43,946 bases of DNA from Chara braunii (taxonomy: Eukaryota > Streptophyta > Charophyceae > Charales > Characeae): positions 853,582 to 897,527 of the forward strand of contig BFEA01000031.1 of the NCBI GenBank assembly GCA_003427395.1. The letters are read 5' to 3'. The translations under genes and the position numbers were made by a program. Every line of letters begins with the position of its first letter. The first letter of the stretch is position 1. This document shows positions 11,135 to 18,607 of the stretch, in pieces. The notes below the pieces were generated by a model that worked only from the letters and a program-made list of their open reading frames with translations, was not told the DNA's origin and did not search any database.

Positions 11135-12029
11135 CTGATGATGACTCCCTGGCCTGGATTCTTGAACCGTGCGTAGGCTCTTTAGGTTCTTCTGTCCTCT
11201 CTTCCTTCGATTGTCGCGGCGGGGTACAGTGAACGATCTTACCTTGCGTTCTCTTTGAGTTAATTTGTCTTGTTCTGACGTTCCTCTGCTTCAGTATACG
11301 ACGCCTTCCTCCTTTGTTCCCCTTGGTTCCTGTCTTCGGTCCTGCGGTCCCCTCCTCTGTTACGTTCCTCCGTCTCGTTTGCCTCTTCTTTGCGTGGTAG
11401 GGTCTGTCTTTTCTTCTCGCCTTTGGACTACCTCTCCTTCCCACCTTTCGTCTCTTNCCTCTTTGTTCTCACCGACCCTCTGCTTCTTCCTCCGCTCTNT
11501 AGCTTCGTTTGTTAGGAGCGTGATGCCACGCNCTCGGGCNTGGCGAAGTATGCCACGTGGATACTAGTTACTCGCCCCTGANGTGTTTTGCCATTCGAAT
11601 CAGATTCACCTCCTGTCCCTTCCTGATCTTNGAAGANACTCGCTTTATTCACCCCTTGACCTTGTTTTCGACTTCCTCTTTCTTCTCCTTCCTTCCCTCT
11701 CCCTCTCTTTCTTTCCCTCTCTTGCTCGCTTGTAATTGTTTGTCCCGCTACGAGATCGAGTCGGCCACTCCCGAGGGCGTGGCGTGACGAGGCTTCACGA
11801 GTTTCTCCCTCGCATCCCTCACTCCCTCACGTTTGATTCGAATTGGGATGAAAGCGCGCGAATCTGCGTGCGCGGCGAATTCTCGCCTGGCTTGCTGCGG
11901 GCGCGAAAGTTCGCGGTGCTTCTGGCCCAGGGCAAGGCGGATCGGTCCAGCGCTCACCGGACGGCGCTAGCGCTGCCACTCTCGGGGGGTCAAGAAGCTC
12001 GTAGCACAGTGTCACTTAGTCAGTAACTC

Positions 12030-12044
12030 GACTAAATCTGGACG
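12030..12044. repeat. Target-site duplication, 5'-end copy
   Basis: Exact copy of the 15-mer at 460-474. It marks the 5' terminus of the composite LINE at 12029; in sense orientation the element begins gagttactgactaagtg. Confidence 0.85.
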
Positions 12045-12870
12045 TGTTTGTGGAGAGGTGCAGAAAATCGGCACTTGTCTGCTTTTCTGCATCACTGCTT
12101 AAAACCCATCCAGATTCGAGCGCTTAATCCAGTCCTCTTTGCCAGTGGCACCTGGCCCCTGCCAATTCCATGCCAATTCGCAACCACATCACCAGAAGAC
12201 CTAAAATTTCTATCTGATGAAAGGCGGTTTCCCTGTGCAGACCCCAAATCCGAATTTCTGGGTCAAGGTCCCCAAGTCAATAGAGGCCGACAGGCCAAAA
12301 CTGAAAAGATGTCATGCCGGGTACCCAGAGGTGGAGTCCAACCGGTACCCGAAGTCAAGTCGAGTCCCACAGTCCAAAATGCAGCAGCGCTCCAGAGAAA
12401 AGCCTGGAAGATACTGGCCCAATATCCCAAAAGCAAACAGGGCGTCGGCGTCCTCTACCAGCAAAGTCAAGCCCAGACCAAGTCAAGCAGAGGCCAGTCA
12501 ATAAAGGTTCCATTCCAAGTCAATAAGAAGACTGACCCAGCCTCAGTCAGACAGATTGCTCATTCGCGAGAAGGTGGAAGCTCTGTTGGTGCTTGTGCGC
12601 TATCGTGAGTCACAGAGCGCTAAGGAGCCCTGCTGGGCAGTGCTATGCTGTGGTAGACAGGCGGCCATAGCCACAAGTAGTAGTAGAGGTAGAGCATGAA
12701 TAGAAGGCGGATGTATCCAGGGTTATGATACTCGTAGTAGCAGAGACAGANNNNNNNNNNNNNNNNNNNNNNNNNNNNNNNNNNNNNNNNNNNNNNNNNN
12801 NNNNNNNNNNNNNNNNNNNNNNNNNNNNNNNNNNNNNNNNNNNNNNNNNNNNNNNNNNNNNNNNNNNNNN

Positions 12871-12959
<89 letters not shown>

Positions 12960-13330
12960 TGTGTGATACAAGCCAGGAGAGAAGAGAGGGAGTGCGAGAG
13001 AGAGTTACATACCTGTTAGAGGATGCTGGATGATGCGCTGACGAGCGCTTGACGACTCAGATTTTGACTCGGCATAATATGATGAAGCGCCGATGAGCAC
13101 CTGCAACACAGACTCTGACTCGGCATAATATGATGATGCGCTATGGAGCGCTTGGTGAGATGAACTCTCGCTTTGTATTGTACAATCATTCATTGAAGTT
13201 TATGAGCTGCCCTAATCTGGTCTCACCTTCTCTGGACTTCTGTGTGGATTTTGTGTGAACTCTCATGATGCATATGCTTGGAGTGATAATATAAGTGGTT
13301 CATTGCACAAAAACCTTTTTGATGGCCAAC
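12045..13330 (+). repeat. Dispersed repeat copy 1, LTR-like, interrupted by GA tract and gap
   Basis: Two blocks match 41160-42110 in order and orientation. The first is attgctcattcgc...gaag...cttgtgcgctat...cagagcgct (about 12555-12625 versus 41615-41690). The second starts at agttacatacctg (13003 versus 41875) and ends near gttcattgcacaaaaacc (13298 versus ttgttgcacgaacc at 42090). There is no reading frame of note. Order, length and lack of coding fit a decayed LTR or another non-coding repeat. The LINE insertion probably disrupted its left part. Neither PBS nor paired LTRs are demonstrated. Confidence 0.5.
12751..12957. repeat. 120-base gap followed by (GA)n
   Basis: N at 12751-12870, then a GA run at 12871-12957. 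The gap probably hides more GA repeat. The related repeat at 41709-41745 has a shorter, imperfect GA tract. Confidence 0.95.
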
Positions 13331-13489
13331 TTGGGACTGATTGGACACCACTCACCAAAGCATTCAGGTACCATCAGGTTTCACAAGTGAAATCACACAG
13401 CCAGCCAAGAATGAAGCAAGCGAACGGCAGGATCGTAAGAGTAAAAATAAATCAACGGTTGTACAGCGGCCACAACTTTTTGTGCACCA

Positions 13490-13555
13490 ATGGGTCTAAC
13501 TCAGTTGGTACACCCATAAACTGTTGAAATACAGACCTGAGTTCAAATAGGCATC
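13490..13555 (+). repeat. tRNA-like SINE head, copy 1
   Basis: The A-box-like tctaactcagttgg (13495-13508) is followed 30 bases later by the B-box-like gagttcaaatagg (13539-13551). The spacing matches a tRNA-type internal Pol III promoter. The intervening 'ctgttgaaata' recurs in copy 2. It does not fold cleanly as a tRNA by eye, so a tRNA-derived SINE is the better reading. Confidence 0.5.
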
Positions 13556-13701
13556 ACGGTCCAGTCAGTTGAATGACGATATCTCAAGGTTGTCAGTGCC
13601 CATCACCCTTTTCAAAGAAGAAAAAAGGGAAAAAAAAAGACAAAAACAACTTTTGGCATGGGAATCCTCACCCCTCCGGTGCAAAGATGGCCATGTTACC
13701 A

Positions 13702-13765
13702 ATGTGCCTAGATCAGTTGGTACACGGATGAATTGTTGAAATATGGACCCAAGTTTGAATCCAGA
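13702..13765 (+). repeat. tRNA-like SINE head, copy 2
   Basis: The A-box-like cctagatcagttgg (13707-13720) and B-box-like aagtttgaatcc (13751-13762) repeat the layout of the copy about 212 bases upstream, including 'accaatg' before and 'ttgttgaaata' between the boxes. The two copies have clearly diverged. Confidence 0.5.
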
Positions 13766-13933
13766 TACAATCAAATGAAACAGAGTAAAAATCACACTTC
13801 CAAAAAAAAGAACAACAAACAAACAAACAGGTGGGCATGTTCAAGCAATTGCGCGGGGCGGTGGGCGTGATCAGGATGTCATCCTGATATGAGGATGAAG
13901 AGGGGAGGACACAAGCAACCAAGACAAAGGGGC

Positions 13934-13997
13934 AGCTGTGGCTGCATGGTTCACACATGTAACCGCTGACAAACAGATCGCGATATCGACGCCTGGC
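13934..13997 (+). repeat. tRNA-like SINE head, copy 3
   Basis: The A-box-like gtggctgcatggt (13938-13950) is followed by cacatgtaaccgctgacaaa and the B-box-like gatatcgacgcc (13982-13993). The middle resembles the repeats at 16540-16595 and 16705-16761. Confidence 0.4.
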
Positions 13998-14316
13998 GGA
14001 ATTTGATGGATGCAGTAGTATCAGCCGATACCCCCTTCACGGGAAACGAAGGGGCGGGTTAAGCTGCCAGTACCCCAGGGGGTCTTAGGCCCCCTCTGGG
14101 GAGGCTCTGACACAAATGCATATGGACCCCCGCGGCGCACCGATTTAGCCACCGCGTTAACGGCCTAAGAACGTGGAGGTACTGGTGGTTTAAACCGCCT
14201 GTACACGGCCCCAGCCTTGGTGAAAAAGAAACTCGTTGCCTACAAAAATTTCGGAGGCTCGGCCTACCGGATCACAATGTCTGGCGGCGCCAGGCAAACG
14301 AGAAAAAAAGTGCGCC
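13998..14316. other. Unassigned GC-rich stretch
   Basis: No coding domain recognised. It holds a short GC palindromic patch (gggggtcttaggccccc, 14078-14094) and 'ggtactggtggtttaaacc' near 14177-14195, a diverged echo of the 69-bp repeat that follows. Confidence 0.4.
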
Positions 14317-14454
14317 GCTGGCAGTGTGGAAAAGCTTGGCGCGCAGTACGGCGCCTGCAGGCCCGGGTGTGCTGGTGGTTTAAGAGCTGGCAGTGTGGAA
14401 AATCTTGGCGCGCAGTAAGGCGCCTGCAGGCCCGGGTGTGCTGGTGGTTTAAGA
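14317..14454. repeat. 69-bp tandem duplication
   Basis: Two units begin gctggcagtgtggaaaa at 14317 and 14386. They differ at a few positions (agctt/atctt, tacgg/taagg). Each unit ends ctggtggtttaaga. Confidence 0.92.
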
Positions 14455-14754
14455 GGGAGGGACCGCTTGGCAATTAGTAAGGGAGCTTGCATCTCAGTTG
14501 AGAAAGCAGAAGATTCGATAACTCGGTGCAGCTACATGAAAAGACGGAACACGCTGCCAATACAATACGGTGCCAAGCCAACCATAGAACAGTCAGGTCA
14601 CTTAACGAGAGAGTGGCGGTCCTCAATGTGAGGTAGGATAGAACGGGAGTGGGGGTGCGCCAGGGAACATCGACAGGGGGGATGGGACGGGTCTCGTGAG
14701 GGAATGGACCCAGGAAAAATGAAAAAGAAGAAGAGGCAAACAATTGACATCCAT

Positions 14755-14860
14755 GTCCTTCAGGACATCCGTTAAAATTGGAATGATACAGAGAAGATCA
14801 GCATGGCCCCTGCACAAGGATGACATCATGACACGCATAAATCGAGAAATGGTCCAAATT
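14755..14860 (+). ncRNA. U6: U6 snRNA-derived copy 1 (variant or retrocopy)
   Basis: Near-complete match to spliceosomal U6 snRNA. It has the 5' stem-loop gtccttcaggac, the ACAGAGA box, the AGC triad in gatcagcatggcccctg, and 3' tcgagaaatggtccaaatt. Two departures stand out. The segment before acgcataaatcg carries an 8-base insertion (atcatgac), shared with copy 2. The Pol III terminator T-run is missing after ccaaatt; an A-rich tail (agtgaacaaaaagaaaaag) follows instead. No plant USE (tcccacatcg) is seen upstream. A retroposed pseudogene is more likely than a working gene. Confidence 0.8.
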
Positions 14861-15607
14861 AGTGAACAAAAAGAAAAAGACACCCATCCATCGAATGACA
14901 GGAAACAACTGAGACCCGTCCATCACCGACGGCAGCAAACAATTGAACAGGTACAGACAGATGAGGACAATCCGCAGTCAATAGAAGCAATCAGGGCATC
15001 ATCATACTTGCACTTTCCGGGACGTATCTGACCGCAATTACGGCCACGCCCGGATGCATCTGACTGCAATCAAGTCCAGAACTCAGTTGAAAAAGTCCTA
15101 GTGTGAGTCTGCACTGAATTATCTTCCAATGGAGGGAAAAACTACTGATGACTGACTGTAATAAAGAGTATTAAAGCCTCATTTTTCTTTTCTATTGTTA
15201 TATTTTCGCATCTGGCATGAAAGAATATATGGTTGCAAATCATCAATCAGGACCCAAGAAAGACAGGACATCATTTTCCTTGTCCAACCCCAACCCCTCG
15301 CACAACTTTGCTGAGTACCAAGAAGATCTTATGGACTGGTCATTGATAAAGGACCCCTCTTTGTTGATTCATCTCGGCGAGCAGCAACAGATACCAGGGT
15401 TTAATAACCATAAGGAGATATCAGCAGACGAAATATGGTGCCATGCCATGCAACCATGAAAGCTCTCAGCATATATGCTTGGACATCCCATGAATAGGCC
15501 ACAGACTTGTGTGCAACAGGCTTCGTACTGTGTGCTGGTGGTCCGCCAGAAAGATCAAATCTGGGAATAACAGACGCCATGTAAAGGTCAATGCTGAGTC
15601 AACCAAC
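14861..15607. other. Intergenic stretch downstream of the CNGC gene
   Basis: No gene recognised. It includes a short imperfect repeat of tctgac(c/t)gcaat (15029-15071). It should hold the CNGC 3' UTR and cleavage site on the minus strand, but I cannot place a poly(A) signal with confidence. Confidence 0.4.
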
Positions 15608-16456
15608 CTACCCTTTTCTTTTATCGGAATGAGAAGGATTTTCAAAGGCCTCTTCGCGAAGGAAGTTCTGTGTATGAATGACAACATCACCCACGGTCCC
15701 GAGCCGCAATCGCGTGCCTTTCGGATTCACGTTACGGGGACCTGCGATATGAGGTTGTTCCTCGTCGATGTTCTCTAAGCTTGCGCAGGTTCCGACGTTT
15801 CCTCTTGATTGCCCGGCGGGATCGGTATCATACATAACGGTGGATGATGACGATGTCAATGTCAACCCTCTTGCAACCCGGGCGACATTCAACGGCAGCG
15901 CGATTACGTCTGAGTCGTCCTCTGGGTCGAGAAGTTTACCCGCAGCTCGTTTCGCTTCCCTTCGCGCTTCCCTATGCTTCCGTTCGCGAATCTTCTTCCT
16001 TCTCCATGCCGCCTGGATGGCACATGCAGCCCACGTCTGCCATTGCTGAGAATAACATCGTAGGGTGTGCTGGATCTCTTTCGAGTGCAAACGGCGGAAC
16101 TGACTGGCAACATACTTGAGGTCGTCAGCGCCAAGGGAAAACGCCTCCACTTCGTCCAGAATGAGCACTCGCCGGGAGGACTTTGGCAAGCTGTCATGTT
16201 GGCTTTTTGGCTCGAGTGCCCACGTCAGCAGCTCCTCACCACAGAAATCGCCAGCCCGTAATTGTCTGGTATTCAGAAAACCCGTCCGGCCACCATTCGT
16301 CGTCGAGCTCTCCATCCGTCCCTTAATGATGAAAAGCATTGACTGTACTGGGTCGTCCTCACGAATCATCACCGTGCCTTCCACGAACATAGCTGGCTGT
16401 AGACACAAACAGATTGCATCTTGCAGGTTGCTGTCCATCTTCTCAAACAGGGGGAC
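15608..16456 (-). CDS. CNGC: CNGC cation channel, terminal exon (CNBD and C-terminus)
   Basis: Last exon of a plant-type cyclic-nucleotide-gated channel, a plasma-membrane cation (often Ca2+) channel. It encodes 282 residues in phase 0 from VPLFEKMDSNLQDAI to the stop at 15608-15610. The cyclic-nucleotide-binding domain is clear: MLFIIKGRMES, TTNGGRTGFLNT, GDFCGEELLTW and DEVEAFSL. It is followed by the typical ADDLKYVASQFRRLHSKEIQHTLRCYSQQWQTWAACAIQAAWRRKK, which contains the IQ/calmodulin-binding helix. A basic stretch and a low-complexity Ser/Asn-rich tail close the protein. The acceptor (...cgtag, 16457-16461) precedes GTC. In land-plant CNGCs the phrase DL(L/I)(K/R)KVPLFE is continuous; here DLIRK ends the exon at 40573, so this exon follows that one directly. 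No frameshift is seen; CNBD signature residues are intact. Confidence 0.92.
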   Translation of the reverse strand, partial: VPLFEKMDSNLQDAICLCLQPAMFVEGTVMIREDDPVQSMLFIIKGRMESSTTNGGRTGFLNTRQLRAGDFCGEELLTWALEPKSQHDSLPKSSRRVLILDEVEAFSLGADDLKYVASQFRRLHSKEIQHTLRCYSQQWQTWAACAIQAAWRRKKIRERKHREARREAKRAAGKLLDPEDDSDVIALPLNVARVARGLTLTSSSSTVMYDTDPAGQSRGNVGTCASLENIDEEQPHIAGPRNVNPKGTRLRLGTVGDVVIHTQNFLREEAFENPSHSDKRKG

Positions 16457-16466
16457 CTACGGATGA

Positions 16467-16800
16467 AGCATAGAGAGAAGGGCGGAACACAACAAAGTGT
16501 CAGAAAGGAATACAGGAGGGGTGAAATCACCGAGCCCAGCTCGCTGAACGGTACACACATGTCACTGTTGTTAAACGGATCAAGGGATCGAGTCCTCCTG
16601 GAATCGAAGCCATGCAATACGTTTAGGTGTTACAAGCATAGAGAGAAGGGAGGAACGAAACAGCATGAGAAAGGAATACAGGAGGTGTGAAATGACCCAG
16701 CCCAGGCCGCTGAATGGTACACACGTGTAACTCTTGTGAAACAGATGACAGGATCGGGTCCTCCTGGAATCAAAGGCATGCAACACGGTTAGGGGCTACA
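16467..16800. repeat. 168-bp tandem duplication with tRNA-like boxes
   Basis: Units start agcatagagagaaggg at 16467 and 16635. Each holds an A-box-like motif (tcgctgaacgg, 16541-16551; gccgctgaatggt, 16705-16717) and a B-box-like motif (ggatcgagtcc, 16585-16595; ggatcgggtcc, 16751-16761), so each may be a tRNA-derived SINE. The array starts 10 bases inside the intron from the terminal-exon acceptor. Confidence 0.8.
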
Positions 16801-16823
16801 CCCTTGAAAATTATGTATAGGGC

Positions 16824-17040
16824 CGTCCTCTTGAATCATCTCAGTGTCTTGTACAAACATGGCTGGTTCCAGAAACACAAACAGATTGCATCTTGCAGGT
16901 TGATATCCTTTCCCCCCCCCCCCCCCCCCCCCCCCCCCGCGAATCTTCAGTGGAGGGTGCCGCCTGAGGTAGTGATAAGAGCATCCACCTCAAGTGGGCC
17001 CATTCATGAAGGCTCCATTCTCAAACAGAGGGATCTATGA
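16824..17040 (-). pseudogene. Degraded duplicate of the CNGC terminal-exon 5' part
   Basis: 16824-16902 matches exon bases 16349-16431, with the identical stretches acaaacagattgcatcttgc and aggttg. 17005-17040 matches the exon's first codons plus acceptor (ttctcaaacagagggatcta versus ttctcaaacagggggaccta). The two halves are separated by about 100 bases that begin with a 27-base C run. Translated on the minus strand, NLQDAICLC is kept, then a one-base shift breaks the frame before MFVQDTEMIQEDGP. It is unlikely to be spliced productively. Confidence 0.75.
16912..16938. repeat. Poly(C) tract, 27 bases
   Basis: A pure C run inside the duplicated exon remnant. Its length is uncertain for technical reasons. 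Confidence 0.9.
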
Positions 17041-17236
17041 AAGCAAACACAGATATTTTTTTTTTTTTTTTTTTTTAAGAAGAAGAAAACCACGCTGTCT
17101 TAGATAAGGGAAGAGATCTAAATCATCAAATATATAACCCCAAGAAGGAAAATACTGAAATAGGGAAGAAAAAAAAAGGGAAAAAAAGGGAAAAAAAAGG
17201 AAGGAAAATAGGGAGGAGAGGGGAGGACATACAGAA
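17041..17236. other. T- and A-rich stretch without a gene
   Basis: It contains a 20-base T run (17057-17076) and purine-rich aaaaaggg repeats (17160-17215). Nothing coding is recognised. Confidence 0.5.
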
Positions 17237-17275
17237 GAACCTCAAGTTGCAGGTTGCGGTCAATGGTCTCAAACA
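17237..17275 (-). pseudogene. Second small remnant of the CNGC exon
   Basis: gttgcaggttgcggtcaatg then gtctcaaacac resembles cttgcaggttgctgtccatc then ttctcaaacag at the 5' end of the terminal exon (16426-16450). It is short and diverged, so only tentative. Confidence 0.4.
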
Positions 17276-17280
17276 CACGT

Positions 17281-17356
17281 ATTTACTATTCAGTATTTAC
17301 TATTTACTATTTACTATTTACTATTCAGTATTTACTATTTACTATTTACTATTTAC
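17281..17356. repeat. TATTTAC heptamer minisatellite
   Basis: About ten tandem heptamers of tatttac, interrupted twice by tattcag. It is AT-rich and non-coding. Confidence 0.9.
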
Positions 17357-17604
17357 AAAATGAAACAAGCTTATAGACACAAAGGGAATAACGTGATAGG
17401 ACTCTCGTCCTATTTCGTTCGTCTTCAATATTGGAGTAACAGTTGATAGAGACGGTTGGGGATATTTGTACTCTCCCGAAAGGGGAAAAAAAGAAATATA
17501 GACGATCGAGAAGGAAATATGGACCCGGTTTCCAGCTTTTCATTGTTGCCGTTATTGTAGCATGCTGGACCAAGTCTTCACTGTTGTACTTATTTTGGGA
17601 TGCT

Positions 17605-17720
17605 GTCCTTCGGGACATCCGTTTAAATCGGAAGTTGGAAGGATACAGAGAAGATTAGCATGGCCCCTGCACGAGGATGACATCATGACATGCATAAATC
17701 GAGAAATGGTCCAAATTTTT
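17605..17720 (+). ncRNA. U6: U6 snRNA-derived copy 2 (variant or retrocopy)
   Basis: U6 signatures present: gtccttcgggac, gatacagagaagattagcat, ggcccctgcac, aatcgagaaatggtccaaat and a five-T terminator. It carries the same 8-base insertion (atcatgac) as copy 1 and a further 7-base insertion in the segment after the 5' stem. The downstream sequence (gtgaac, then A-rich) resembles that of copy 1, so the two share history beyond the RNA. No canonical USE is seen upstream. The copy is sense to the plus strand inside the CNGC intron, so antisense to the gene. Confidence 0.8.
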
Positions 17721-18607
17721 ACACGTGAACAGCCGAAAAAAAAGAAAAAATGAACAGAAAAAAGTTATTCCGGGACGCCGGGATCCAGTTTCCACCAGGC
17801 GCAGCTCTCCACCAAAAACAGAGATGGGGTTTCACTCCACAACTCACCAAATGTGCAAAATGAGAATGAATCTTCCGCTAGAACATAGAAAGATATGCCG
17901 CCATATTTTGTGTCTTTTGTGCATGTTGTGAGTAGAGGAGTGAGGCCCATCTACAGAAAAGCAAGCAGAGAGAAGAAAGGAAATACACAATTTCAAGAGG
18001 GAAGCACAGTGGCAAGAAACAGACATAAAGACTAACCATGAAAGTTAGGTAGTATTACCGTAGTAATGCACAAAAGGGACTTGACGAGCCAAACGATCCA
18101 TGGAGGAGTTTCAAAAAATGCAAAAGCATGAAGTCCAGAGGACAAATAGGACCTACAGAAGAACCTAAAGAGTGAAAGCGGTATACAGGAAGATCTGAAG
18201 ATTGTAAAGGGATTACCAGAGAGTGATTTGAAATAGAAAAGAATGAGTTGAAGGCGAGAGAAGTGCTATGTGCGTTGTTGAAATCGCAATTCAGTTGAGC
18301 TCTACCATGTTGCCATAAACACGCAGAGACAACGAATCCGAACTGACATGGAGAGAGATTCATACCACGACCAAGATAGATATGCACAGCGGAAGCTCCG
18401 GCAACCAGAAGAATTGAATATACACCATACTCGCAACTGCACGAGTCGCACAGCCGTGCGGCACGGTGCACCGCGCGAGCGTGGAGCCTGCCCGTGCACT
18501 GCACCAGTAACAATTTCTGTTTTCTTTTTTTTTCCTTTGCTGTTTTCGTAGATGCAGACGAGTGTATTAACTAAGGAAGAGATCCTGCTCAAGTACAGCA
18601 ATGCAAA
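17721..18607. other. No gene recognised
   Basis: A-rich tail of the U6 copy, then mixed sequence with a short GC-rich patch (18450-18500) and a T-rich stretch (18518-18540). Nothing is supported as coding. Confidence 0.4.

Larger units (their letters stand above)
475..12029 (-). mobile_element. Composite full-length LINE (LINE-A body with LINE-E 3' end)
   Basis: A minus-strand non-LTR retrotransposon insertion of about 11.5 kb. In sense order it has a 2.3 kb 5' region (12029-9725), ORF1 (9724-6792), ORF2 with APE endonuclease and reverse transcriptase (6744-2232), a short 3' stretch, the 3' part of another LINE subfamily (about 2005-502) and a poly(A) tail (501-476). Perfect 15-bp target-site duplications flank the whole unit, and none is seen at the internal junction near 2000-2030. 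Isolated N base calls occur only inside this unit (about 773 to 11637), as expected when reads from many near-identical copies are merged. ORF1 and ORF2 are interrupted by frameshifts and one stop, so this copy is probably not autonomous as written; some breaks could be consensus errors. Confidence 0.85.
9725..12029 (-). promoter_or_regulatory. LINE-A 5' region, presumed UTR with internal promoter
   Basis: This 2.3 kb between the ORF1 start and the 5' target-site duplication has no convincing coding domain. It holds a 32-base G run (9899-9930), an AAT-rich patch (10083-10108), a strongly G-rich plus strand (10330-10690, so C-rich in the sense RNA), a 51-bp tandem duplication (11034-11134) and a CT-rich stretch (11200-11730). 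Length and position fit a LINE 5' UTR. Promoter activity is inference only. A basic 144-codon frame (11444-11010) may be fortuitous. Confidence 0.55.

Noticed and set aside
11010-11444. 144-codon basic frame in the LINE-A 5' region
   Set aside because: Much of it is a 51-bp tandem duplication and CT-rich sequence; no homologue recognised.
460-12044. Two independent LINE insertions side by side
   Set aside because: No target duplication or poly(A) tail is seen at the internal junction near 2000, whereas one perfect 15-bp duplication brackets both parts; kept only as the alternative hypothesis.
13255-13527. 90-codon frame beginning in repeat copy 1
   Set aside because: No domain and it crosses a repeat boundary into a tRNA-like SINE head.
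14755-14860. A functional U6 gene
   Set aside because: No plant upstream element or TATA at the expected positions, an 8-base insertion, and no terminator T-run.
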